From the NCBI GenBank assembly GCA_031399065.1, contig JANNOM010000077.1:1-64000 (forward strand): a stretch of 64,000 bases of DNA. The letters run 5' to 3'. The stretch's first letter is position 1. Each line of letters opens with the position of its first letter. Shown piece after piece: positions 8,657 to 17,392 of the stretch. This DNA comes from JADCRZ01 sp031399065. Lineage in GTDB: Bacteria; Bacteroidota; Bacteroidia; Chitinophagales; Chitinophagaceae. The notes below the pieces were generated by a model. It was given only the letters and a program-made list of their open reading frames with translations. It searched no databases and had not been told where the DNA came from. The position numbers and the translations under genes are program-made.

Positions 8657-9148
8657 TCAATGGATAGCCATTGGTTTGTAGCTACCCGGATCTTGCGATA
8701 TCCACCTGTTAACATGGGCGGAGATAGCGGATATCCAGCTATGTTTCTCGGCCATAGAATGATCATGGAATTCCACAGCATCTACAGCAACTTTTAATAA
8801 TATCCATTGGTCTGGATTCATGGAATCAACCGATACATTGTCGGCAACCTCGTCCAGTTCTCCCGGTTCCAGAACGATGGTGCCTTTTCCCGAAACGTTC
8901 AGGTAAAAATCTTTACCCTTGCGGTAGAAATTAAGCTTTACAGGGAAATTGCGCTCAAATTCCTGTATGTTCTGGGGCGGACGGGGAACCAGCAGCCATA
9001 TTTGTCCGAGTTCGTCCACATTTATCGAAGTAACGATAGTGGTTGGAAGCCTTAAAACAGATTCGCTGTTACTATATAACAGTGCCGTTTTTAAATCAGT
9101 GATTTTTTCACGAAGAAAGTTTAAGTGTAAATTATCCATCATAAACAT
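8657..9148 (-). CDS. Pyridoxamine 5'-phosphate oxidase-like (general stress protein 26 type) protein
   Basis: The 163-residue protein has the split-barrel flavin-binding pattern of the PNPOx-like superfamily: a helix, LPTTIVTSINVDELGQIWLLV, then NFPVKLNFYRKGKDFYLNVSGKGTIV, and a C-terminal helix. Members often bind FMN or F420, and many small ones are annotated as general stress proteins. No substrate can be named. It reads in the same direction as the SRPBCC gene 48 bases downstream and is probably cotranscribed. Three methionines cluster at the start (MFMMDN), so the exact start may lie 6 or 9 bases further in. Confidence 0.65.
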   Translation of the reverse strand: MFMMDNLHLNFLREKITDLKTALLYSNSESVLRLPTTIVTSINVDELGQIWLLVPRPPQNIQEFERNFPVKLNFYRKGKDFYLNVSGKGTIVLEPGELDEVADNVSVDSMNPDQWILLKVAVDAVEFHDHSMAEKHSWISAISAHVNRWISQDPGSYKPMAIH

Positions 9149-9370
9149 TGTTTCCAGTTACAATTCAAAAGAAAGACCATTTATTGTTTTCCCTTTTCAC
9201 TTATCGTATTATGCCTATAGGCGATTAATGCCGGGAAAATTTATCTACAGTTTAAAAACAATCCCAAATAAGGGAGATCGCTTTAAAACCGCGAACGGAT
9301 TCAAATACTCTTTATTTTAAAATACAATAGGGGTAACTGTCCACTGAATTGTCTGATATAAAAATAAAAT

Positions 9371-11755
9371 ATGCAGCATACCGGAAACATTACTTTTATC
9401 ATGATCTCGACCATACTTTTTTCCCTGGCAGGGTTTAGGCCGTTCGCGCAGACTGCCTTTAAACAATCCGTAAAAGGTTATGTCACCGATGCGGCTTCCG
9501 GTAAAGCGCTGCCCGGTGTAACGGTCATGTTTCAGCCATCCGGGTTATCGGCCATTTCTGACAGTAGCGGATATTATGTTATCAGAAATCTTCCCCTGGG
9601 CAGGTATAGCATTGAATATAGCACGATTGGTTATGAAAGCAGAACGCTCAGCGATATACTGGTTACCTCCGGGAAAGAAAACGAACAGAACATTTCACTT
9701 ACTGAAAAGTTTAAAAACCTAGATAACATTACAGTGAGTTCCTCACGGAATCGCTTAAAACCGATCAATGAATTTGCAACCGTTAGTGCAAGGTCGTTCT
9801 CTATAGAAGACACCAAAAGGTATCCGGCAGCCTTTTCCGACCCGGCCCGTATGGTTATGAATTTTCCCGGCGTTGCAGCTTCCAACGACGGAGACAATTC
9901 TATAGTAGTAAGGGGTAATTCACCTTCGGGTGTATTGTGGAAGCTGGAAGGCATAGAGATTCCCACGCCCAATCACTTTAGCAACCTGGGAGCGACGGGA
10001 GGTCCTATCAGCATGCTAAGCAGCAATGTAATAGGCAGATCCGATTTTTATGTAGGTGCTTTTCCAGCGGAAATAGGCAATGCCACTTCAGCCGCCTTCG
10101 ATCTTCATTTCAGAAACGGCAATAAGGAGAAGGCAGAACATTCCGTTATGCTGGGCACGCTGGGTGCGGAACTTTCCACGGAAGGTCCGTTGGGCAAAAG
10201 TAAAAACGCCTCCTACCTTATTAATTACAGGTATTCCACATTAGCATTGCTCAAAAGCTTTATCAACCTGGATGGAGAAGTACCGGACTACCAGGATATT
10301 TCCTTTAAGTTAAACTGGAAGACGGCCCGGGCAGGGGAGTTCGGGCTGTTCGGGTTGGGCGGTTACAATCGCTATTCCCGCGAATCGCTCCAGGATAGCA
10401 CCAAATGGGACAGCGACGAACCCAATATTTCGTATAAGGGAAGCAGCAAACTGGGAGTAGTCGGACTTACACACCAGGTCTTTCTAGGTTCCAACGCTTA
10501 TTTAAAAACGGTGATTTCGGCCTCTTACACCCAATCGGGTAATGATGCGGATACCCTTAACCCCGCTGCTGCTTACATAGCCATACCTGCAAGTAAAGAA
10601 GCTTTTACCAATAAAGCATTGCGTTTTTCAACGTATTATAATGTTAAGTTGAATGCGCGCAATACGATGAGAACAGGGTTTATTTTGCAGCAGTGGTATC
10701 ATAACCTGGGAAGTTATTATTACGACGATAAATTATATGAATGGAAACAGGTACTGGAAGGAGCGGGCAACACCCAATTTTATCAGGCATTTGTACAGTG
10801 GAAATACCGGTTTACCGACAGGCTAAGCCTGAACTCCGGACTTCACGGATCTTACCTGGCTTTGAACAGGAAAAGCAGCCTGGAGCCGAGGGCGGCTTTA
10901 TCTTATGCTGTCAGGAGTAATACCCTCAGTCTGGGTGCAGGCTTTCACAGTCGCCCCGAACATATCTCCACCTACCTGTTTGAAGAGAAGACACAAAATA
11001 CCGAATCATTTTACCCCAATAAAAATCTCGATCTGTCAAGAGCCCTGCATATCGTTTTCGGTTTTGAACACTTTTTCAATCAGCTAAACCTTCGCGCGAA
11101 ATCTGAAATTTATTTTCAGCACCTGTATAAAATACCCGTGGAGGCCCAGACTCCCAGCGGATTTTCCACTATCAATATGGAGGATGTGTATGATCTGCTG
11201 AACACTGGCCCGCTGGTAAGTAAAGGCACGGGAAAAAACTATGGTATCGACCTGAGTTTGGAAAAGCCTTTTTCAAACAACTATTATTTCATGAGCACCT
11301 TATCTTTGTTCCGGTCCACTTACCGGAATTACGCGGGAGAAGAATACAACACGAGGTACGCCCGCAGATTCACGTATAATTTCACCGGCGGTAAAGAATG
11401 GCAGGGCAGCAGAAACCCGAACCGGATACTGGGAGTAAGTGCCAAATTGCTGGGTGCAGGCGGATTGAGAAACTCGGAAATAGATATTCCGGCTTCGCGG
11501 GCGTCGGGAAACGAAGAACTGGTGGCAGGCAGGTATTTTACCGGTCGGAACCCGGCCTACCTTAGATTCGATGTCAGTGCTTATATTAAAAAAGACCGGA
11601 AAAGGGCCACACATATAATATCTCTTGAAATACAAAACCTGACCAACCGGGAGAATATATATAATAACTATTTTGACGAAAGAAGCGGCACGGTTAAAAC
11701 ATCGAAGCAGTTGGGAATTTTACCTAACCTGAGTTACAAAATACAATTTCATTAA
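9371..11755 (+). CDS. TonB-dependent receptor with carboxypeptidase-regulatory N-terminal domain
   Basis: This 794-residue outer-membrane receptor has a signal peptide (RPFA, mature QTAFKQ) and a CarboxypepD_reg-like Ig fold (VKGYVTDAASGKALPGVTV). A plug domain follows (PGVAASNDGDNSIVVRGNSPSG, about residues 170-190), then a long beta-barrel. It should import a ligand using TonB/proton-motive force. It has no STN domain between signal peptide and the Ig fold, which is unusual for a receptor beside an ECF sigma/FecR pair. No SusD-like gene is adjacent, so it is not a classical polysaccharide-utilisation locus receptor. The sigma factor gene begins 26 bases after its stop, suggesting cotranscription. 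Confidence 0.9.
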   Translation: MQHTGNITFIMISTILFSLAGFRPFAQTAFKQSVKGYVTDAASGKALPGVTVMFQPSGLSAISDSSGYYVIRNLPLGRYSIEYSTIGYESRTLSDILVTSGKENEQNISLTEKFKNLDNITVSSSRNRLKPINEFATVSARSFSIEDTKRYPAAFSDPARMVMNFPGVAASNDGDNSIVVRGNSPSGVLWKLEGIEIPTPNHFSNLGATGGPISMLSSNVIGRSDFYVGAFPAEIGNATSAAFDLHFRNGNKEKAEHSVMLGTLGAELSTEGPLGKSKNASYLINYRYSTLALLKSFINLDGEVPDYQDISFKLNWKTARAGEFGLFGLGGYNRYSRESLQDSTKWDSDEPNISYKGSSKLGVVGLTHQVFLGSNAYLKTVISASYTQSGNDADTLNPAAAYIAIPASKEAFTNKALRFSTYYNVKLNARNTMRTGFILQQWYHNLGSYYYDDKLYEWKQVLEGAGNTQFYQAFVQWKYRFTDRLSLNSGLHGSYLALNRKSSLEPRAALSYAVRSNTLSLGAGFHSRPEHISTYLFEEKTQNTESFYPNKNLDLSRALHIVFGFEHFFNQLNLRAKSEIYFQHLYKIPVEAQTPSGFSTINMEDVYDLLNTGPLVSKGTGKNYGIDLSLEKPFSNNYYFMSTLSLFRSTYRNYAGEEYNTRYARRFTYNFTGGKEWQGSRNPNRILGVSAKLLGAGGLRNSEIDIPASRASGNEELVAGRYFTGRNPAYLRFDVSAYIKKDRKRATHIISLEIQNLTNRENIYNNYFDERSGTVKTSKQLGILPNLSYKIQFH

Positions 11756-11781
11756 AACAAGGGCCAGCACATAACAATATT

Positions 11782-12366
11782 ATGAACCTTAATGTAGAAC
11801 CTTTACAGGAAATACTTATACCAGGTGAAGACATAATTTTTGAACAGGTTTTTAAAGCGCATTTTAAAAGCCTGTTTGCCTATGCCTTTACTATTCTTAA
11901 AGATGATGTGATGGCGGAAGAAATGGTACAGAATGTATTCTATAAGCTATGGGAGAAAAGAGATCACACCGCTATCCATGCATCACTCAAAGCATACCTT
12001 TACCGGAGTGTGCATAATGAAAGTATGAATTATCTAAAGCATTCCCGGGTTATAAAAAATCACCAAATACATACCATGCAACAGCAAAAATACGAAGCGG
12101 ATATAAACCCAGCGGTGCAGTTGGTAAACAAGGAGCTGGAGCACCATATCAGGAAAGCGCTGAATGAATTACCGGAGCAATGCAGAACCATTTTTCAAAT
12201 GAGCCGTTTTGAGGATCTTAAGTACCGGGAGATAGCGGAAAAAATGGGGCTTTCCGTAAAGACGGTAGAAAACCAGATGGGCAAAGCATTGCACCTGTTA
12301 AGGGGCAAGCTGGCAGGTTTTATAATCTCACTCCTCGTTTTTTTCTTTACCCATAAAATAGTATAA
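11782..12366 (+). CDS. ECF-type RNA polymerase sigma factor
   Basis: The 194-residue protein has a sigma region 2 (FEQVFKAHFKSLFAYAFTIL, then AEEMVQNVFYKLW) and a region 4 helix-turn-helix (YREIAEKMGLSVKTVENQMG). The hydrophobic tail (GFIISLLVFFFTHKIV) is common in Bacteroidota ECF factors. It should direct transcription when released from the FecR anti-sigma factor encoded one base downstream. It sits inside a run of four co-directional genes with gaps of 26, 1 and 29 bases. The likely targets are its own neighbours; this is inferred from similar loci. Confidence 0.95.
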   Translation: MNLNVEPLQEILIPGEDIIFEQVFKAHFKSLFAYAFTILKDDVMAEEMVQNVFYKLWEKRDHTAIHASLKAYLYRSVHNESMNYLKHSRVIKNHQIHTMQQQKYEADINPAVQLVNKELEHHIRKALNELPEQCRTIFQMSRFEDLKYREIAEKMGLSVKTVENQMGKALHLLRGKLAGFIISLLVFFFTHKIV

Positions 12367-12367
12367 T

Positions 12368-13345
12368 GTGAAAGAAAATATCCAGGATACCTCGCACGAC
12401 CTATTGGTAAAATACCTGCTGGAAGAAGCTACCCCGGAGGAAATAGTCCGTGTGGAGCGGTGGCTGAAAAGCAGTGAAGAAAATAACAGCTATTTCATAC
12501 AATTAAAAACCATCTGGCAGCAAAGCCGGATGCTGGCACCGGCTGTTATGATAGATGAAGAAGATGCCTGGCAGCGATTCGGTAAAAAGATAAAGCAGCA
12601 AAATAAAACTGCCGCCACTCCTATATACGCTCAAAAACTAAACTGGCTGAAAGCAGCCGCCATCCTGCTCTTTCTGGCAGGCGGCAGTTACCTGGCTTAT
12701 TGGTTGTCAGTAAAACAAGGCGATCAGTTAATAAAATCCACCGAAGGCAGGGTGATGAGTTACACATTACCCGATGGATCGGTAGTAACACTGAATAAAA
12801 ATGCTTCTGTTGCATATAATGGCCAATTCAATAACACCTCCCGGAATATTACCCTTAAAGGAGAAGCATTCTTTAATGTAGTGGCTGATAATAAAAAACC
12901 TTTTATCATACAAATGGATGATATATCGGTAAAAGTAGTAGGTACTTCTTTCAATATAAAAAATGCATTTAATCTTACGGAAGTAATAGTTGAAACCGGC
13001 GTTGTAAGCGTGAGTAAACGTCAATATTCCGTGCAACTCCGACAGAATGAAAAAGCCATTATATTTAAAGATAAAAATGCCCCCGAAAAGATATCCGTCA
13101 GCAGCCGCCTTTATAAATATTACCGCACCAACCAGTTCGTTTGTGTTGAAACACCCCTGCCGGAACTGGTCGCGGTTTTAAATGAAGCATATAATTCACG
13201 TATCAAAATTGGCAGCGGCCACGCAGCGACGTTGAAGCTAACCACCACTCTGGATAATAAATCGCTGGAACAGGTGCTGGAAGTAATAAAAGAAACACTT
13301 GGTATCAATATAGAAAGAAACAACGGGGAGATTATTCTAAATTAA
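12368..13345 (+). CDS. FecR family anti-sigma factor
   Basis: The 325-residue protein begins at a GTG (12368-12370); the overlapping ATG at 12366 runs straight into a stop. It has a cytoplasmic sigma-binding region, one membrane helix (about residues 95-116) and a periplasmic FecR domain. The C-terminal DUF4974/STN-like part begins near VETPLPELVAVLNEAY and ends in IERNNGEIIL. It is expected to hold the upstream sigma factor at the membrane and to release it when an outer-membrane protein signals ligand binding. The usual signal giver is an STN domain; here the only STN domain is in the next gene. Confidence 0.94.
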   Translation: MKENIQDTSHDLLVKYLLEEATPEEIVRVERWLKSSEENNSYFIQLKTIWQQSRMLAPAVMIDEEDAWQRFGKKIKQQNKTAATPIYAQKLNWLKAAAILLFLAGGSYLAYWLSVKQGDQLIKSTEGRVMSYTLPDGSVVTLNKNASVAYNGQFNNTSRNITLKGEAFFNVVADNKKPFIIQMDDISVKVVGTSFNIKNAFNLTEVIVETGVVSVSKRQYSVQLRQNEKAIIFKDKNAPEKISVSSRLYKYYRTNQFVCVETPLPELVAVLNEAYNSRIKIGSGHAATLKLTTTLDNKSLEQVLEVIKETLGINIERNNGEIILN

Positions 13346-13374
13346 GCAACAACAGTATAGATAACAAACTATTC

Positions 13375-15159
13375 ATGCGATCAACGACATTTTTTGCAGC
13401 CCTGCTTTTTAATTTATTTAGCAGCTCTCTTTGCGGGCAATCGCTTGGCAAACAGGTATCCCTCCACGTCGTAAATCAGCCTTTACGCGTAGTACTGGAA
13501 CATATAGGCCGCCACGGAGGTTTCTATTTTTCCTACAATAGCAACCTGGTAGCAGGTGATAGCCTTGTGACCTTATCGGTAAAAAACAAACCGGTAAAGC
13601 AGGTACTCGATTATATTTTCAACGGCAGCCTTCAATATAGGGAGATGCAGGGATTTATCATATTGCAGCGTTCGGGTAATTCCAACTATTGGTACATCAG
13701 CGGTTACGTACAGGACGGTATCAGCGGGGAGCGGCTAAACAATGTAAGCATTTATGAGCGGGAGCACCTGGCTGGCACCATAACGGACGATAACGGCTAT
13801 TTCCGCTTGCAGTTGAAAGAAAAGAATAATTACAACCCGGTTGTCTCTATCAGCGTTAGCAGGGTTTCTTATGAAGACACTTCGTTCCCTGTAAAGTCAG
13901 GCTACAACCAGGAAGTACGTGTCCCTATATTGCCTTCGCACAATTCCCTGGAAGCCGTTACGGTTAGCCCGAACGTTCAGCGCTTCGGTCTTGGGCGACT
14001 GCTGATCTCCCAGCGTCTGAAAAAACAAAGTACCAACCTGCGCAATTTCCTTGCGAGTAAACCTGTTCAGTTTTCCTTCACGCCTGGCCTGGGTACGCAT
14101 GGACAGTTGGGAGCAGAGGTGGTCAACAAGTTTTCATTTAACATTCTGGGAGGGTATTCCGCCGGGGTTAACGGTCTGGAAATAGGAGGTCTTTATAATA
14201 TTGCTAAAGCCGATGTGCGACATGTACAGATAGGCGGATTGTTTAATATTGTCGGCGGAAGTGTACACGGGGTACAGGTGGGGGGACTTTACAATAAAGT
14301 GTTCGATTCTATGAGTGGCCTGCAGGTAGCAGGGTTGTTAAATAGAGTAAAAGGTAAAGTGAGCGGCCTGCTTATCTCGGGATTGGTAAGCAATGTGACA
14401 GGTGATGTAGATGGGCTGATGGTAAGCGGATTGGTTGGCAAAACGAGTAAAGCTATAAAAGGCCAGGCCGTTTCAGGCCTCGTAACCAAGGTTTCCGGGA
14501 ACGCAGAGGGGATGATATTAAGCGGATTAATAAGCGGGGTAAGCGGAAACATGAAAGGATTACAATTGTCAGGCATTACAAGTCTAACCCGAAAAACCAT
14601 TACCGGAACCCAGGTATCCGGTATATTCAATTATACCAAACACCTGAAAGGCCTGCAGATAGGCCTTATTAATTATGCAGATACAGCTTCAGGATATAGT
14701 ATCGGTCTTATAAACATCAACAAAAAGGGATATCATCGTATATCACTCTCCGGCAATGATCTGGCGGATATTACTTTTTCATATAAGGCAGGAAACAAAC
14801 AGCTTTATACCATCCTGCTGGCATCGGTGAATATTTTCAGGGAAAAAGCATACGGAGCCGGGTATGGCCTGGGTAATGAATGGCGCATAGGTAAAAACAC
14901 ATCGTTAATGAGCGAGCTGGTAACCATGGCTTTTTATAATGGAAGTTGGAATCATGTGCCGATTATCACCTCGCTGCGTACATCCATCAGCGTGCGCGTA
15001 TTTAAACAAATACAAATTCATGCCGGGCCCGCACTTTTAGCCGGTGAGCGCAAGCCAACGCCGGGTAAGGGATATGCCATTATGATACCGGAAAAAAAAC
15101 TGTTTTCTATTGGGAAAACCCATGGTTGGGTTGGGTGGCAGGTGGGCATTCAATTATAA
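13375..15159 (+). CDS. STN and carboxypeptidase-regulatory domain protein with C-terminal 16-residue surface repeats
   Basis: The 594-residue protein has a signal peptide (SSLCG, mature QSLGKQ) and an STN domain (VSLHVVNQPLRVVLEHIG to about residue 100). A CarboxypepD_reg-like Ig fold follows (ISGYVQDGISGERLNNVSIY, about residues 110-195). Residues 268-455 then form a regular tandem repeat instead of a receptor plug and barrel, and a beta-rich C-terminus follows. The repeat resembles the LA_2272-type surface repeat. STN domains normally signal to FecR, and this gene lies 29 bases after fecR, so the protein may be the sensor of the locus. That is inference; it could instead be a sigma target. 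A terminator follows at 15163-15188. Confidence 0.8.
   Translation: MRSTTFFAALLFNLFSSSLCGQSLGKQVSLHVVNQPLRVVLEHIGRHGGFYFSYNSNLVAGDSLVTLSVKNKPVKQVLDYIFNGSLQYREMQGFIILQRSGNSNYWYISGYVQDGISGERLNNVSIYEREHLAGTITDDNGYFRLQLKEKNNYNPVVSISVSRVSYEDTSFPVKSGYNQEVRVPILPSHNSLEAVTVSPNVQRFGLGRLLISQRLKKQSTNLRNFLASKPVQFSFTPGLGTHGQLGAEVVNKFSFNILGGYSAGVNGLEIGGLYNIAKADVRHVQIGGLFNIVGGSVHGVQVGGLYNKVFDSMSGLQVAGLLNRVKGKVSGLLISGLVSNVTGDVDGLMVSGLVGKTSKAIKGQAVSGLVTKVSGNAEGMILSGLISGVSGNMKGLQLSGITSLTRKTITGTQVSGIFNYTKHLKGLQIGLINYADTASGYSIGLININKKGYHRISLSGNDLADITFSYKAGNKQLYTILLASVNIFREKAYGAGYGLGNEWRIGKNTSLMSELVTMAFYNGSWNHVPIITSLRTSISVRVFKQIQIHAGPALLAGERKPTPGKGYAIMIPEKKLFSIGKTHGWVGWQVGIQL
14176..14739 (+). repeat. In-frame 48-bp periodic repeat encoding 16-residue units
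   Basis: Nine consecutive units are exactly 16 codons long (residues 268-411), then units of 15, 14 and about 15 residues. The consensus is close to LQVSGLxNxVxGxxxG, for example VQVGGLYNKVFDSMSG and LQVAGLLNRVKGKVSG. DNA identity between units is low, so this is protein-level periodicity. The pattern suggests a beta-solenoid or a barrel built from short hairpins. Confidence 0.85.
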
Positions 15160-15162
15160 AAC

Positions 15163-15188
15163 AGCAAGTTGATTACCTGCTTTTTTTT
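15163..15188 (+). terminator. Intrinsic terminator of the receptor/sigma/FecR/STN unit
   Basis: AGCAAGT (15163-15169) pairs with ACCTGCT (15175-15181) with one G-T wobble, followed by a run of eight T residues. It overlaps the end of the convergent gene at 15173. Confidence 0.75.
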
Positions 15189-15553
15189 ATATCCATGGAT
15201 TTTATCTTCATGTCCTCCAACTGGTAACAATGTAATACTTCGGAGTCTTCAATTACATTTCCTGATTTGTCTTTTACCAACTGGTGTACCTGCACCAGGA
15301 TAGCACCGTCATCTGTGCCGGCGAATTCAAGTGGTTTTACCTGGGGATCTATTTCCGTCCATTGGGTAGCCCAATAATTTCGAAGCTCCTGGTGACCGTG
15401 TACATATCCTCCTCCCACGCCATTCGCCCATTTTACCGAGGGATCTATGACTAAGAACAGGCGGTCAAGATTACGTTTATTAAAATGGTAATAAGCGTAT
15501 TCCAGCAACCTGCGTGCTTCCTGGGAGAGTTTCTCATTATTGTTTTGCTCCAT
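15173..15553 (-). CDS. NTF2-like / SnoaL-like protein
   Basis: The conserved product starts at the ATG at 15551-15553 (MEQNNNEKLSQEARRLL), giving 126 residues. An upstream in-frame extension to 15631 looks unrelated to the fold. The helix-rich start followed by LDRLFLVIDPSVKWANGVGGGYVHGHQELRNYWATQW and beta strands is the cone-shaped NTF2/SnoaL fold. Such proteins are isomerase- or cyclase-like or simply ligand-binding, and no reaction can be assigned here. It is convergent with the STN-protein gene and divergent from the DUF2461 gene at 15727. Confidence 0.75.
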   Translation of the reverse strand: MEQNNNEKLSQEARRLLEYAYYHFNKRNLDRLFLVIDPSVKWANGVGGGYVHGHQELRNYWATQWTEIDPQVKPLEFAGTDDGAILVQVHQLVKDKSGNVIEDSEVLHCYQLEDMKIKSMDIKKSR

Positions 15554-15726
15554 AACAGATACAATGTGTAATGTTTCAAGATACAGCATTTTCCTGATTA
15601 TCCATAGTGGCCCCTGTTTCGAAATTTGCAATTAATAGTAGAAAAAGTATTGTTCCTGTTAATATGCTCATTTATGTTGCGGGTTTTTGGCCTAAATTGC
15701 TCCATAATTATTAAAAATATAATAGC

Positions 15727-16395
15727 ATGTTGCAATCGTCAACCATACAGTTTTTACGGCAGCTAAAAAAAAACAACAGTAAAGAATGGTTCGATAAAAA
15801 CCGTCCCTTGTATGAATCGGCTAAAACGGACTTCGCCGCATTCATCGATTCACTTATAAAAATGCATAGTAAAAATGATGAGGAGATTGCCACACTGGAG
15901 GGTAAAAATTGCACGTTTCGCATTAACCGGGATGTCCGCTTCAGTAAAAACAAATCGCCTTATAAAACCAATATGGGAGCGAGCCTGAATAGGGGTGGCA
16001 AAAAAAGCGCGTATGCAGGATACTATTTTCATCTCGAGCCGGGTGGCAGTTTTGCCGGAGGCGGAATCTGGATGCCCGAAGCCGGCGACCTAAAGAAGAT
16101 AAGGCAGGAAATAGACTATAACTGGGAAGAGTTTCGCGGCATCATTACCGGCAAAAAGTTTAAATCTGTATACGGCAAACTCGATGAAAGCGCGGAATTC
16201 AAACTTAGCCGTCCACCCAAAGGATATGATGAGGAAAATCCGGCCATCGAGGTACTTAAACTGAAAAGTTATATCGCCATGATCCCGCTGAAAGATGAAG
16301 ACTTAACTGCTAAGACACTATTCAAAAAAGTGACAGATGCCTTTTCTGCCCTGCAACCATTGCTTGTTTTCCTGAACCGTGCTATAGATGGTTAA
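15727..16395 (+). CDS. DUF2461 (TIGR02453) family protein
   Basis: The 222-residue cytoplasmic protein shows the family hallmarks: TIQFLRQLKKNNSKEWFDKN at the start, FRINRDVRFSKNKSPYKTNM in the middle, and the YYFHLEPGGSFAGGGIWMP segment. The function of the family is not established. It is a stand-alone gene; the exopolysaccharide locus begins 146 bases downstream. Confidence 0.93.
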   Translation: MLQSSTIQFLRQLKKNNSKEWFDKNRPLYESAKTDFAAFIDSLIKMHSKNDEEIATLEGKNCTFRINRDVRFSKNKSPYKTNMGASLNRGGKKSAYAGYYFHLEPGGSFAGGGIWMPEAGDLKKIRQEIDYNWEEFRGIITGKKFKSVYGKLDESAEFKLSRPPKGYDEENPAIEVLKLKSYIAMIPLKDEDLTAKTLFKKVTDAFSALQPLLVFLNRAIDG

Positions 16396-16541
16396 AAATA
16401 AGCGTAAGGCCGCTCATCATATTTGATCATTTTTATCGTTATAAAAATTCCGTCCCTATACCAGGCTTTCCAAAAAAATATGGCTGGTCTTATAATGAAA
16501 ATGGTAGATCTACGTTATAAGAGCAGGAAAAACCACTTAGT

Positions 16542-17387
16542 ATGAAATCTAATATCAGATCGGGTATTAAACCACCCGGAAACCGCTTTATTTACACCGG
16601 CTTACCGTTTTTTCTACTATGTGCTACCATTTTTGGCTCCTGCAGTACCAATAAAAACATCACCTATTTTCAAAATGTTCCTGACTCCATATACAGGATC
16701 TCAACTATTGTTACCGCCAGCACGTTCACGGATCCGCTGATTCAGCCAAATGATATTCTCCAGGTTTCCATACTTACATTAGACCCGGCTGCCAATAATG
16801 TACTTACTTCGGCCAACTCGAGTTCGTTTTCCGTACAGCCTCTGATATCGGGCCTGTCCGGAACACCCCCGCCAACCGCAGGCTTTCTGGTGGATAAAAA
16901 CGGGTTCATCGAATTACCGGTTACAGGCAAAATAAGGGTCTCCGGTCTTTCTACTTCAGATGCAAGGGATTTGATCCATCACTCCGTGAGCCGCTTTTAT
17001 AAAGACCCTGTAGTTAATGTAAGATTTACCAATTTCAGTGTAACGGTACTTGGCGAAGTTGCCCGGCCGGCAGCCTATATAGTGCCCAATGAAAAAGTAA
17101 GCGTGCTGGATGCAATAGGCATGGCCGGAGACCTGACCATTTATGGGAAAAGGGAAAATGTGCTTTTGGTGAGAGACTCAAGCGGTCAAAAGATATTTGT
17201 CCGCTTTAACCTGAACTCGTCCCAAACATTTACCTCCCCTTATTTTTACCTGAAACAGGGAGACATGGTTTACGTGGAGCCTAATAAATCGAAGATAGCG
17301 TCAACAGATGCCGTGAAGAACAGGAATTTTACCATAGCGGCATCAGGCCTTTCCGTCATGATCATTTTACTATCAAGAATCCTATAA
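16542..17387 (+). CDS. Wza-like polysaccharide export lipoprotein
   Basis: The 281-residue protein has an N-terminal hydrophobic segment with a lipobox-like FGSC (Cys34), so it is likely a lipoprotein. It contains the polysaccharide biosynthesis/export (PES) domain (LIQPNDILQVSI, then DKNGFIELPVTGKIRVSG) and a SLBB-like segment (FTNFSVTVLGEVARPAAYIV). A C-terminal hydrophobic stretch (FTIAASGLSVMIILLSRIL) could cross a membrane. It should form or contact the outer-membrane export channel for the polysaccharide made by the following genes. The Wzc-like kinase gene starts five bases later. Confidence 0.92.
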   Translation: MKSNIRSGIKPPGNRFIYTGLPFFLLCATIFGSCSTNKNITYFQNVPDSIYRISTIVTASTFTDPLIQPNDILQVSILTLDPAANNVLTSANSSSFSVQPLISGLSGTPPPTAGFLVDKNGFIELPVTGKIRVSGLSTSDARDLIHHSVSRFYKDPVVNVRFTNFSVTVLGEVARPAAYIVPNEKVSVLDAIGMAGDLTIYGKRENVLLVRDSSGQKIFVRFNLNSSQTFTSPYFYLKQGDMVYVEPNKSKIASTDAVKNRNFTIAASGLSVMIILLSRIL

Positions 17388-17392
17388 AATAA

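Noticed and set aside
9371..11755. The TonB-dependent receptor as a SusC of a polysaccharide utilisation locus
   Set aside because: No SusD-like gene or carbohydrate-active enzyme lies nearby.
14176..14739. 48-bp periodicity as a possible CRISPR or DNA satellite
   Set aside because: The units are in frame within one protein, conserved only at protein level and without spacers.
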